This document shows positions 9,061-17,966 of a stretch of 64,000 bases of DNA, piece by piece. Within the stretch, counting starts at the first letter, position 1. Each line of letters opens with the position of its first letter. Made by a program: the position numbers and the translations under genes. The notes beneath the pieces were generated by a model. The model worked only from the letters and a program-made list of their open reading frames with translations, was not told where the DNA came from and did no database searches. Source of the stretch: Spongiibacteraceae bacterium UBA5047 (lineage in GTDB: Bacteria > Pseudomonadota > Gammaproteobacteria > Pseudomonadales > Spongiibacteraceae); contig DIBR01000014.1 of NCBI GenBank assembly GCA_002415025.1, positions 22,292 through 86,291 on the forward strand, given 5' to 3'.

Positions 9061-11388
9061 CTACCAGTCCAGTCGAATATCGACGCCATAGGAACGAGGC
9101 GCGCCCCAGTACACCGAGCGGTTGGCGTTGGGAAGTACCGCCAGGGTGGTGACTGCGTATTCCTCATCTGTCAGATTGCGCCCCCACACCGCAAGGTGCA
9201 GGCTGCTACGGCCAATCACAATATCATTGACACCGAGGCGCGCCGACCAGAGCGTGTAGCCTTCTATCGGGCCGGAGCGATCCAGGGCGCTTTGTTGGGC
9301 CGCACCTTTTTGCTCATCGACAAAGTTAAAACCGATAAAGCCCAGCAGGGTCGACCCACCATAAAAGTCACCGCGATAGCTAAGATTGCCGGTCAGTGTG
9401 TGTTCGGGAAGGTTGCCCAGCACGAAATCATCCTTGCGGTCCTCACCCTCGACTATCGCCTCAGTAATGTCGCCTTTCAGATAGCCGTAGCTGAGCGTGG
9501 TGTGCAGCGACTGACTGAGCACGTAGCTGATATCAACCTCACCCCCTTGAATGGAGGCTTTACCGATATTTTCCACCCGCGTGTCTCCCGGGCCGGTGCT
9601 GCCGGCAAACTTGTAGCTGAGCTGAATATCATCGTAGTCGGTGGTAAAAACGTTAGCGTTCAGGCGCAAGCGGCGGTTGAGCAATTCACTCTTGATGCCC
9701 AGCTCGTAGCTTTGTACGTTCTCCTGGTCGAAGCCCGCTTTAAAAAAATCGGGGTCGGGATCGCGCACGTTGAAGCCGCCGCCTTTATAGGCTTCACTGG
9801 ATTTCAAATAAATATTTACATCGTCGCTTACATCAAAGGCCAATGTCAGGCTGAAGGAGTTGTCACTGAAGGAATTCTTCCCGGTGTCATCAAAACTCTG
9901 GCCCGGCTGCTGTCCGGGTGCCGGCGGCGGCAGCGGCGTAGTCAGCACCGCATTGTCAATGTAGGCAACGCTGCGCAAAAACTTGTGAGCCTTTTTCTCA
10001 TCTTCGGAGCGTCTTGCACCAAAGGTAATATGCAGTCGTTCAGACAGGGTCGACGGCGTCCAGGTTGCCTGCCCGAACAGCGCAAACGCAGTGTTCTCGA
10101 TTTCAAAAAACGTTTCTGCGGTTGATACCAGCCGCAAACCCAGAACCGGCGCCTGCAGCGGTGCGCTCAGCGCATGATGCTCCGGGCGATTATCCTCACT
10201 GCCCTCTTCACCAAGGTAGTAAAAACCGGCGATATAGCTGATCGCACTGCCGATATCGCCGAGCAACTGGAACTCCTGTGATATCTGCTCATGCTCAAGC
10301 AGGGGCAGCACCGCCGGCAGTTCTTCGCCACTGCCCTGAAAACGGTAACGGTTAGTATCCAGTCGGAAGTCCGTAGAGGGACTGTCACCGCCGAGATCGA
10401 TGTAATTGCGGTTTTCCAGACGCCGGACAGCCGTCAGCGAGCGAAATTCCGCAGTTTCAAGCTGCAGACTGTATATCGCACTGATGCCGGTTATCTCCGA
10501 ATCGGAGGGCAGTAAGGCGACGGCGGTACTCATGCTGTCTTGCCGGCTTTCACTGTAACGGGTGTTGGCGTTGGCGCCCTGGCGCACTTGGTCAGAGTTG
10601 CTGCCGTCATTGGTAGAGGGCCGAATCGCTTGCGGGGTGTAGTTGGCAAAGGATTGCTCGCTGCGCTCAAAACTCAACAACAAACTGCCGCGCTCAGACA
10701 TATCCCATAGGGCGTCCATCCGAAAACCGCGGGCGTCCTCTTCCCCGAAGTTCTTGCCGGGACCGTCATTTTCAACATAGCCGTTGTGGGCCTTGTCGAT
10801 ATAGGCCAACTTAACGGCCAGCGCATCGCTCAACGGAAAATTCAGGGCCAGCTTGAGCGAGCTAAGTCCGTAGCTGCCGGCGCTGTATTTGGCGTAGCCA
10901 AAGCTTTCCGTCACCGAAGGCTTTTGTGTGATCATATTGATCGCCCCGCCCACGGTGTTGCGCCCGTACAGCGTTCCCTGCGGCCCGCGCAGCACTTCAA
11001 TACGTTCCAGATCGGTTAGGTCGCTGGCCAGCCCGGTTGCACGCGCGATATAGATGCCGTTTTGGTAGACACCAACGGCGGGCTCCAGGGTAATCGTACT
11101 GTCGTTGGTGCCAATGCCCCGGATGTATATACGCAGCGTGGTTGAGCTGGTGGGGTGAGTGTCCATGCTCAGATTGGGTACTTTAGCCTGGAGGTCGTCA
11201 AGTCCATCAACGCCCTGATTTTCCAGTTGGTCGGGACCGAAGGCAGCCAGAGAAATGGGGGCGTCCTGCAGCGATTCTGCTTTCTTCTGCGCAGTAACAA
11301 TCACCTCTTCCAGTTGTAATTCAGAGGCTTGCAATGTGAATACGCTTAAAGCCGTGCTCAACAGCAGAGCATGTTTAGTCTGGTTCAT
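9061..11388 (-). CDS. TonB-dependent outer-membrane receptor (TBDR B)
   Basis: 775 residues from the ATG at 11388, which overlaps the stop of the upstream gene by one base (TAATG), so translation is probably coupled. A longer frame would add 21 residues inside the neighbour and no signal peptide. Signal sequence MNQTKHALLLSTALSVFTLQ, TonB box LQLEEVIVTAQ (about 25-34), plug motif EVLRGPQGTLYGRNTVGG, barrel ending YGVDIRLDW. It is paralogous to TBDR A; both carry the phrases VTAQKKAESLQ, RGPQGTLYGRN and VKLAY in the same order. Sandwiched between two sulfatase-type enzymes, it probably imports a sulfated compound or its desulfated product (inference). Confidence 0.95.
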   Translation of the reverse strand: MNQTKHALLLSTALSVFTLQASELQLEEVIVTAQKKAESLQDAPISLAAFGPDQLENQGVDGLDDLQAKVPNLSMDTHPTSSTTLRIYIRGIGTNDSTITLEPAVGVYQNGIYIARATGLASDLTDLERIEVLRGPQGTLYGRNTVGGAINMITQKPSVTESFGYAKYSAGSYGLSSLKLALNFPLSDALAVKLAYIDKAHNGYVENDGPGKNFGEEDARGFRMDALWDMSERGSLLLSFERSEQSFANYTPQAIRPSTNDGSNSDQVRQGANANTRYSESRQDSMSTAVALLPSDSEITGISAIYSLQLETAEFRSLTAVRRLENRNYIDLGGDSPSTDFRLDTNRYRFQGSGEELPAVLPLLEHEQISQEFQLLGDIGSAISYIAGFYYLGEEGSEDNRPEHHALSAPLQAPVLGLRLVSTAETFFEIENTAFALFGQATWTPSTLSERLHITFGARRSEDEKKAHKFLRSVAYIDNAVLTTPLPPPAPGQQPGQSFDDTGKNSFSDNSFSLTLAFDVSDDVNIYLKSSEAYKGGGFNVRDPDPDFFKAGFDQENVQSYELGIKSELLNRRLRLNANVFTTDYDDIQLSYKFAGSTGPGDTRVENIGKASIQGGEVDISYVLSQSLHTTLSYGYLKGDITEAIVEGEDRKDDFVLGNLPEHTLTGNLSYRGDFYGGSTLLGFIGFNFVDEQKGAAQQSALDRSGPIEGYTLWSARLGVNDIVIGRSSLHLAVWGRNLTDEEYAVTTLAVLPNANRSVYWGAPRSYGVDIRLDW

Positions 11389-12830
11389 TAGTGCTCTCCC
11401 GTCAGCGTCGCCAAGCGGGCTTTTGAATCTCGTATGCGGGCACTCAACCAACCGGTTTCACTGTAATTGGCACCGTGCTCATAGGCCCGCGCCAACATGG
11501 CCTCAAGCACTTGTAACCGCAACCCCTCGGCGTCAACGTCAACTCCGCTGGATACCGCAATTTCAATATAGTGCAGGGCTTTCTCATAATCACCCGCCTC
11601 AAAGTGTCCACCCGCTTTCCGGATGAGCGGAGCTGCGCCACCGGCCAGCTCACGCAACTCGCTGTAGATAGCTGATACGGGAACAGGGTACAGCTCGGTA
11701 GTGGACTCAAAGCGAAACCAGGTGGCGTAGTACTCCCAAATGGATCGCACATTCCACGAGACTTTACCGTGAGCCTGAGTCAGCGCCAGCTCCTCGGGCA
11801 AGTGTATGTCTTTCATCAATTCCCAAAGGCTTTTACCGGCATTCATCCCCGCAAGAGTCTGGTCATGAATGTAACGCGTGGCATCAAGCGTTGCCTGAAT
11901 TTTCTGACGAATATCGTCTGCCCCGACTACCGGCTCAAAATGGGCCGGGATAATAACATCCGGCTCAAGCGCGAGAATTTTCTCCAGCGACTCCATATAT
12001 TCAACAGGTGGGCGAAACTTCTCGCCGCGCAGCGTGAAGAGATTGGGCACCATCGGGAAGATCGGACCAAAAAAGTCTCCTGTGAAAAGAATTTTATGGT
12101 CGGGCAGCCAGACGCAAATATTATCCAGACCTTCTGCACCCGGCGTGGAGATAACCTCAAAGCGCACTCCGCCCTGTGTAAACCGGTACGTTTCGTCTTG
12201 GCGGATAGTTCGGGTAGGCTTGATACCGCCGTAGGAAAACATGGCGCCATCTTTAGGGGGTTCTTCCGGCATAAAGGGGTACAACAAGCGGTTGCGATTC
12301 CAGAAATACGGCTCGAGCTCGTTGAGTGCCTCCTGCTTGCGCACGAATTCGCGGGCCGTCACAACTTCCGTGCCGGGCTCAAGCCAAAAGCGTGTGCCCC
12401 CACTGTGATCTGCGTGAGCGTGACTCAAAATTACGTGACTGGTACGACCCGGCGCAAGTTCCTGTAACAGCCGTTTTTGCTTGGCGCCCTGAATGGGCAG
12501 ACCGGTATCAATAACAACGTTGCCATCGGCGGTGTGCACCAGGGAGGTGTTACCTACGCCGTAGGCAATGTAAACAAAATCATTAAAAGCCTTGGCCGCA
12601 ACAGGAATCTGCTCCAACTCACCCGCATTGCGCCCGGCAGAATTATTATTGCCTGCTGAATGCGCCGCTATTCGCTTGTGTGCAATGTCGCCCACAAATT
12701 CTGCCGTACGCTGCTCCAGCTTCCGGTCCAGCCCCGAGTGTTTAAAGATTGCGTACCCGGAAACGAGTACCAGCCAGACAAGCAGGCCACCGATCAGCCA
12801 GCGTTTTGCTCTCAGTTTTTCCCCGGCCAC
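11388..12830 (-). CDS. Membrane-anchored metallo-beta-lactamase-fold hydrolase, alkylsulfatase (SdsA/BDS1) relative
   Basis: 480 residues. An N-terminal transmembrane anchor (about 11-30) is followed by a metallo-beta-lactamase domain with the metal motif SHAHADHSGG at 136-145, further ligands in STPGAEGLDN and FTGDFFG, and a late IPAHFEPV. The segment after about residue 340 (SIWEYYATWFRFESTTELYPVP) looks like the alkylsulfatase dimerisation domain. Type III alkylsulfatases of this kind are usually near 650 residues and carry a C-terminal sterol-carrier-like domain; that domain is missing here, so this is a short form. It is the first gene of the MBL / TBDR / sulfatase operon. A second sulfate-ester hydrolase is the best guess; another ester or lactone hydrolase is possible. 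Confidence 0.8.
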   Translation of the reverse strand: MAGEKLRAKRWLIGGLLVWLVLVSGYAIFKHSGLDRKLEQRTAEFVGDIAHKRIAAHSAGNNNSAGRNAGELEQIPVAAKAFNDFVYIAYGVGNTSLVHTADGNVVIDTGLPIQGAKQKRLLQELAPGRTSHVILSHAHADHSGGTRFWLEPGTEVVTAREFVRKQEALNELEPYFWNRNRLLYPFMPEEPPKDGAMFSYGGIKPTRTIRQDETYRFTQGGVRFEVISTPGAEGLDNICVWLPDHKILFTGDFFGPIFPMVPNLFTLRGEKFRPPVEYMESLEKILALEPDVIIPAHFEPVVGADDIRQKIQATLDATRYIHDQTLAGMNAGKSLWELMKDIHLPEELALTQAHGKVSWNVRSIWEYYATWFRFESTTELYPVPVSAIYSELRELAGGAAPLIRKAGGHFEAGDYEKALHYIEIAVSSGVDVDAEGLRLQVLEAMLARAYEHGANYSETGWLSARIRDSKARLATLTGEH

Positions 12831-12886
12831 GTGAAGACTCCTGAAGTTATGATTGGAGCCTGTTATTTAACGCCGCAAAAGGCTGT

Positions 12887-12928
12887 CTGTCTCACTACCT
12901 TGTCGGCGGGTAGGCTGATACGAGACAG
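12887..12928. promoter_or_regulatory. Nested inverted repeat upstream of the MBL/TBDR/sulfatase operon
   Basis: Arms CTGTCTC (12887-12893) and GAGACAG (12922-12928) enclose a second pair, CTACC and GGTAG. It sits about 60 bases upstream of the operon's first start codon and just after the 3' end of the AraC gene. Position and symmetry suggest a regulator-binding site; it could also act as an RNA hairpin. No direct evidence separates these. Confidence 0.3.
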
Positions 12929-12979
12929 AAAAAGAAATTGAACTTATTCTTTTTATTTCAACAAGATAGAATTACCAAC

Positions 12980-14137
12980 TTACACTTTTGCCTGTTTTCG
13001 ATAGGCACTGGGGGTGCAGCCCAGGCGTTTTTTGAAGTGACTGTTAAATGCATTGAGGCTCGCAAAGCCGGATGCTTCGGCAATGTCAGCAATCGTTCGA
13101 CGGCTGGCGCCGTCTTTCAGTAATGCTTCGGCAAAAGCTACCCGGTGACCATTCACAAAATCGTAGAAATTCACGCCTGCACGACTGTTGATCACTTGGC
13201 TAAGGTAGTTGCTGTGGGTACTGGCCTCCTTCGCCAGATCGTCGAGCTTGAGCCCCTGACGCAGGAACAACTGCTCTTCCACCATCGCCTTTTGCAGCCG
13301 TGCCCATAAATCGTCAACCCGCTCTTCAGACAGCCCGGATTTTTGATATTTTTCCATATCAGCATCTTCAATAATATCGCCCGCGCTGATGTCGACATCT
13401 GCCGGAGCTCTGCCATGAAATATCGCCGGCTGCCGAAAACTCATTACGCCAATGTAGTTAATGGTTGCGATTGTGACGATAAAGGAAATTCCCGTTCCGG
13501 GCAGGAAAAATCGCCCGGCAATCATCCCGACGGCATCCAGAAACAGCAACACTCCCGACATCACTCCCATCAAGCCTGCCAATGCTGCCAGCCACATCAG
13601 GTTAATTTTATCGAGCGACGAGAAATGATCACGGATCCTTCGTCGATGGTCCCCAAGTAATTCCAGCGTCCACAAGGTGTAGAGCAGCATCAGTAAATGT
13701 GAGGGAAAGCTTATCATTGCCAGCTCCTTTTTTACCGCAACCGGCAGCGTTTGGTAACTGGTATGTGCCTGTAGAATCTCGGTGTCCTGAAATATCGGTA
13801 GCGTTGCCCACAGCATGAGCGGCACAACAAAGTGACGCCAGTAGGAAGCCAGTCGGTCGCCTTGCCCGGTTAACAAATGCGCGTAGACGTAAAAAAGCGG
13901 GCCATATAAATAGATAATACCGACGAGATGGTAGAGGGAGAAAACAGGCGGACGATAATCGCTGAAGGCCCAGCTCACCATCGCCAGATAGACCGCCTGA
14001 GCGAGAATGTAGTAGGCCAGCGCCTGATTGGCACGCCGATTTTCACCACCGCTAAACCAGAGTTGAGCTGCCAGAATCAACGCTTGCGAGCAGGCAACAA
14101 TACCTGCGAGTTCAATCAGACCCAAACCCAGCTTCAT
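12980..14137 (-). CDS. AraC-family regulator with N-terminal membrane domain
   Basis: 385 residues from the ATG at 14137. Longer frames exist, but this start begins directly with the first membrane helix (MKLGLGLIELAGIVACSQ), as in the family. The N-terminal half has about seven hydrophobic helices, including YHLVGIIYLYGPLFYVYAHLL. The C-terminal 110 residues are an AraC/XylS DNA-binding domain with two helix-turn-helix units: LKLDDLAKEASTHSNYLSQV and TIADIAEASGFASLNAFNSH. Such proteins sense a signal at the membrane and activate adjacent genes. It diverges from the DUF3604 / monooxygenase / isomerase operon, its most likely target. No strong ribosome-binding site was seen, so the exact start is uncertain. 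Confidence 0.88.
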   Translation of the reverse strand: MKLGLGLIELAGIVACSQALILAAQLWFSGGENRRANQALAYYILAQAVYLAMVSWAFSDYRPPVFSLYHLVGIIYLYGPLFYVYAHLLTGQGDRLASYWRHFVVPLMLWATLPIFQDTEILQAHTSYQTLPVAVKKELAMISFPSHLLMLLYTLWTLELLGDHRRRIRDHFSSLDKINLMWLAALAGLMGVMSGVLLFLDAVGMIAGRFFLPGTGISFIVTIATINYIGVMSFRQPAIFHGRAPADVDISAGDIIEDADMEKYQKSGLSEERVDDLWARLQKAMVEEQLFLRQGLKLDDLAKEASTHSNYLSQVINSRAGVNFYDFVNGHRVAFAEALLKDGASRRTIADIAEASGFASLNAFNSHFKKRLGCTPSAYRKQAKV

Positions 14138-14211
14138 GTGTATATATAGTCTCTCTATCCCAAGCATCACCGTGACCACTGAAACAATGGCCAGCAAATG
14201 CCTACTGTACC

Positions 14212-14250
14212 CGATCTTTCCGACAATTGGCTTACCACCTTGTAAGATCG
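14212..14250. promoter_or_regulatory. Inverted repeat between AraC gene and DUF3604 operon
   Basis: Arms CGATCTT (14212-14218) and AAGATCG (14244-14250) are separated by 25 bases in the divergent intergenic region. This is a plausible regulator-binding or transcript-leader structure for either gene, suggested only by symmetry and place. Confidence 0.25.
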
Positions 14251-14334
14251 CTGGAATTCGCGACCACGATGATTCAGGCTATACTCGATCAACAACACTC
14301 AAAAAGCACAATAAAAGAACGATTGGGGACGGCC

Positions 14335-16374
14335 ATGAATACATTTTCCGCGTCAGCGATCCTGATATTAGTTGCCACCAGCGTGTCTCTCGCGGCTGAA
14401 GTGCGCGAGCCTTGCGCTGACTACTCTGCGCAGCGCCTACCCTTGTTCGGCGATCTGCATGTTCACTCTAGCTACTCGTTCGATTCCTACATCTCCAGCC
14501 AGCGCAACGACCCCTGGGCGGCCTACCGCTTCGGGCGTGGCGAGCCGATAACCCTGCCAAACGCTGACGGCGAGCAGGACGTAAAAATGCAGCTGCGGCG
14601 GCCATTGGATTTTATGGCGGTAACGGATCATGCAGAATTTCTTGGTCCAATTAATGTGTGTACACAGGATGCCGGAAAACTCGGCTACTGGTTTCCGGCC
14701 TGCATCGCCACCCGTAGTTCGAACTTTATTTTGCAACTGCTTGCCGCCGACTATTGGGTAAAGTTAGGGGTTGCGGGAACCAGCAAAGAAAAGAAAAGCA
14801 GCTTCGCGTGTACCTTGTCTGACTGCGAAGCCGCAGAAAAAACCGCATGGCAAAATATTCAGAAGGCGACCGAAGACAATAATACCGAATGCAGTTTCAC
14901 AACGTTTGTCGGCTACGAATACACCGATGCACCTGACTTCAAAAACCTGCATCGCAATGTCATTTTCCGAAACGAAAACGTGACCGACCAGCCAATTTCA
15001 GCCTACGACACAGGCTCTTACAACTTTCCAAAGCTGTGGACGCTGCTGCGCGAACAATGCCTCGATGGCAACGAAGGTTGTGATGTGATGTCCATTCCAC
15101 ACAACCCGAACCTGTCGGGTGGCTTGATGTTTCCCGACCCAAAGTCACCACAGGAGGCGCTTGACCGGCTTGTGTTCGAGCCGGTTGTCGAACTTGTTCA
15201 ACACAAGGGCGCATCTGAGTGCCGCTTTGACCGCTTGGCCGGGCGCGGCGTTGCCACAGAAGACGAGCTGTGTGATTTCGAACAGATCAAGACCGATAGC
15301 CTTGCCATGCTCGGCAGTGTAGCCGGCGAAGTGCGTACGCTGGAAGCCGACCCGGTAGGCACCGACGATTACGGTCGGCGCAATATGATGCGCAATGTTC
15401 TCAAGGACGGTACGGCGCTGAAACAAAAGTCCGGACTCAACCCTTTTAAAATGGGTTTTATCGGCTCAACCGATACCCACAGTGCGACACCGGGCGCCTC
15501 GGAAGAAGATAACTACCCCGGCCACCTCGGGCGGCGCGACGCGGGCTACCGCAATATTCAGGATCACTTTTTTTCGAACGCCGGCGGTCTGGCCGTTGTC
15601 TGGGCGGAGCAAAATACGCGCGATGCGGTGTTTGATGCTATTAAGCGCAAGGAAACCTACGCCACCAGCGGCACTCGCCCTACCCTGCGTTTCTTTGGCG
15701 GCTGGAACCTGAATCCAGAGCTATGCCAAAGCCCGAACATGATCGAACAGGCTTACACACTGGCCGTTCCCATGGGCGGCGATCTGCCGTCAGCCGCAGG
15801 TTCTGCTCCCAGCTTTTTAATTGCCGCATCCAAAGATGCAGGGACGAAGGGCTATCCCGGCACAGACATTCAGCAGCTTCAAGTGATCAAGGGCTGGACC
15901 GACGATCAGGGAAACAGCCACGAGCAAGTATTCACAGTGGCGGGTAACCCAAATAACGGCGCGTCGGTCAATCGCAATTCCTGCGCCACAACCGGTAGCG
16001 GCTCTGCGCAACTGTGCACGGTATGGAAAGACCCTGAATTTAATCCCGGCGACAACGCTTTTTATTACGTCCGACTGATCGAAAACCCAACCTGCCGATG
16101 GTCTACACTGCAGTGCAAAGCCTCGGGGGTAGACCCCTTTAGCAAGGATTGCAAAACACAAGCTGAGCAAGCAACCGCTCAGGCGAAAGATAACGGTGCC
16201 TGGGGTGACGACGTGTTTGGCAAGTGCTGCCTCAACGAAGCCGAAGAGCCCTTTTATTCTCCTGTCATACAGGAGCGCGCATGGAGCTCCCCTATCTGGT
16301 ATACGCCGGAACAGGCAACTAAGCGCGCGGCTGACCCGGAGCCCAACCGTTTTGCTTTTGACGGCAAACGCTAG
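14335..16374 (+). CDS. DUF3604 protein, secreted PHP-like metallohydrolase
   Basis: 679 residues from the ATG at 14335, which has GGGGAC upstream and begins a signal peptide (MNTFSASAILILVATSVSLA). A longer frame from 14227 has no signal. The motif LFGDLHVHSSYSFD (residues 38-50), then DFMAVTDHAEF, MSIPHNPNLSGG and FIGSTDTHSATPG, gives a set of His and Asp ligands like PHP-type metal-dependent hydrolases. This is the DUF3604 layout. The reaction is unknown. It is followed 32 bases later by a Baeyer-Villiger-type monooxygenase and then by a ketosteroid isomerase, all on one strand. One idea is that it opens a lactone or ester produced by the monooxygenase, but its export signal means the two enzymes would be in different compartments. 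Confidence 0.88.
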   Translation: MNTFSASAILILVATSVSLAAEVREPCADYSAQRLPLFGDLHVHSSYSFDSYISSQRNDPWAAYRFGRGEPITLPNADGEQDVKMQLRRPLDFMAVTDHAEFLGPINVCTQDAGKLGYWFPACIATRSSNFILQLLAADYWVKLGVAGTSKEKKSSFACTLSDCEAAEKTAWQNIQKATEDNNTECSFTTFVGYEYTDAPDFKNLHRNVIFRNENVTDQPISAYDTGSYNFPKLWTLLREQCLDGNEGCDVMSIPHNPNLSGGLMFPDPKSPQEALDRLVFEPVVELVQHKGASECRFDRLAGRGVATEDELCDFEQIKTDSLAMLGSVAGEVRTLEADPVGTDDYGRRNMMRNVLKDGTALKQKSGLNPFKMGFIGSTDTHSATPGASEEDNYPGHLGRRDAGYRNIQDHFFSNAGGLAVVWAEQNTRDAVFDAIKRKETYATSGTRPTLRFFGGWNLNPELCQSPNMIEQAYTLAVPMGGDLPSAAGSAPSFLIAASKDAGTKGYPGTDIQQLQVIKGWTDDQGNSHEQVFTVAGNPNNGASVNRNSCATTGSGSAQLCTVWKDPEFNPGDNAFYYVRLIENPTCRWSTLQCKASGVDPFSKDCKTQAEQATAQAKDNGAWGDDVFGKCCLNEAEEPFYSPVIQERAWSSPIWYTPEQATKRAADPEPNRFAFDGKR

Positions 16375-16406
16375 CGCGTTCACAAGCTAACAAGGCGACA
16401 ATAATA

Positions 16407-17873
16407 ATGAATAATAACGTCGAGCGGGCCCCGGAGTTTACCGAGGTCATCATTGTTGGTGCTGGTTTTGCCGGTATCGGCGCGGCCATCAAATTGCGAC
16501 AGGAAGGGATTGAATTCGTTGTTCTGGAAAAAGCCGTCGAGATGGGTGGAGTCTGGCGCGACAATCACTATCCCGATTGCGGCTGCGATGTTCCGTCAGC
16601 GCTGTACTCCTACTCATTTGCGCCCAAATTTGACTGGAGCCATTTTTTTGCCAAGCAGGAAGAGATTAAGCAGTACACCGTCGATACCGCAACTGAATTT
16701 GGCATTCTGCCTTCTATAAAATTCGAGCACGAGGCCTTGAGTATTCGCTGGATTGCAGAGCCCGGCTGCTGGGAAATTGCCACTGTAAAGGGCGTCTTCC
16801 GGTGCAACTACGTTGTTATGGCCAGCGGCCCCATGCATACGCCCGTGCTTCCGCAGATCAAAGGCCTGGAAACCTTCAGCGGCACCACCTTCCACTCCGC
16901 CCGCTGGAACCACGACTATGACCTGACAGGCAAACGTGTAGCCGTCATCGGTACAGGTGCATCTGCCGTGCAGTTTCTGCCGGAAATCGTCGACAAGACT
17001 TCGGCCCTGACCCTGTTTCAGCGCACAGCTCCGTGGATACTACCCAAAATGGATGTGCGGATATCAAAAAGCTGGCAGAACCGCTTCAAGCGCTTTCCGT
17101 TTCTTTTGCGCATGCTCCGACGGGCGGTTTACTGTCAGTTTGAGCTTCTGAATAGTAGTTTGAAATTTCCCTTCCTGATAAAACGCCTTGAAGCTGTCGG
17201 CATCAGCAATATTCATCGCGGCGTAAAAGATCCGCTACTGCGTGACAAACTGACACCCGACTTCTCCATCGGCTGCAAGCGCATTCTAATGTCAAACACC
17301 TGGTATCGCGCTTTGGCAAAAGACAATGTTCAGGTTGTCGGCAGCGTTGCGGAAATTTCCGGTGACACAGTGATTTCGCACGATGGTTCAGTCTGTCAGG
17401 TAGACGCTATTATCTTCGCCACAGGATTTGAAGTCTCCAACCCTCCAATTGCGGAGCGCATTTACAACAAGGAAGGCATGGCCCTGTCCGAGCAGTGGCA
17501 AGGAAGCCCCGTTGGCTACTACGGCACCACCGTGGAAAAATGCCCCAACCTGTTTCTTACCCTCGGCCCCAACCTCTACACCTTTTCCTCGGCCTTCGTG
17601 ATGATCGAAGCCCAACTGAACTACATAGTCAGCGCAATCACCACAATGCGAAAACGTCAGCTAAAAACGCTGGAAGTCAATACGGATACCAACCGCCATT
17701 ACAATATCCGCCTGCAATCTGCGCTGCAGAAAACCGTCTGGAATATCGGTGGCTGCACCAGCTACTTTATAGACAAAAATGGTCTCAACAGTACCAACTG
17801 GCCCTGGACCACATTCTATATGCGCAGAAAACTGGGCAAGTTTGAAATTCGGGATTACTGCGTCAGCGAATAG
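16407..17873 (+). CDS. Flavin-dependent (Baeyer-Villiger type) monooxygenase
   Basis: 488 residues. An FAD Rossmann motif (GAGFAG, 18-23) is followed by the Baeyer-Villiger fingerprint FxGxxxHxxxW, seen as FSGTTFHSARW at 157-167, and a second dinucleotide motif for NADPH (GTGASA, 182-187). The late IIFATGFE is also typical. Enzymes of this group insert oxygen into ketones to make esters or lactones, and members oxidise cyclic and steroid ketones. It begins 32 bases after the DUF3604 gene and ends 93 bases before the ketosteroid isomerase gene. This neighbourhood favours a steroid or terpenoid ketone. The substrate itself is inferred. Confidence 0.92.
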   Translation: MNNNVERAPEFTEVIIVGAGFAGIGAAIKLRQEGIEFVVLEKAVEMGGVWRDNHYPDCGCDVPSALYSYSFAPKFDWSHFFAKQEEIKQYTVDTATEFGILPSIKFEHEALSIRWIAEPGCWEIATVKGVFRCNYVVMASGPMHTPVLPQIKGLETFSGTTFHSARWNHDYDLTGKRVAVIGTGASAVQFLPEIVDKTSALTLFQRTAPWILPKMDVRISKSWQNRFKRFPFLLRMLRRAVYCQFELLNSSLKFPFLIKRLEAVGISNIHRGVKDPLLRDKLTPDFSIGCKRILMSNTWYRALAKDNVQVVGSVAEISGDTVISHDGSVCQVDAIIFATGFEVSNPPIAERIYNKEGMALSEQWQGSPVGYYGTTVEKCPNLFLTLGPNLYTFSSAFVMIEAQLNYIVSAITTMRKRQLKTLEVNTDTNRHYNIRLQSALQKTVWNIGGCTSYFIDKNGLNSTNWPWTTFYMRRKLGKFEIRDYCVSE

Positions 17874-17966
17874 CGGCTACAGATGTTAAGAGGCATGGCC
17901 GAATAGACCATTTTTGAGGCACCGGACAGGTTCTATACTGAGGCCTCAACTCAAGGAGTTATAACA

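Noticed and set aside
9196..10125. 309-codon plus-strand open frame
   Set aside because: Antisense to TBDR B, whose plug and barrel motifs are unmistakable.
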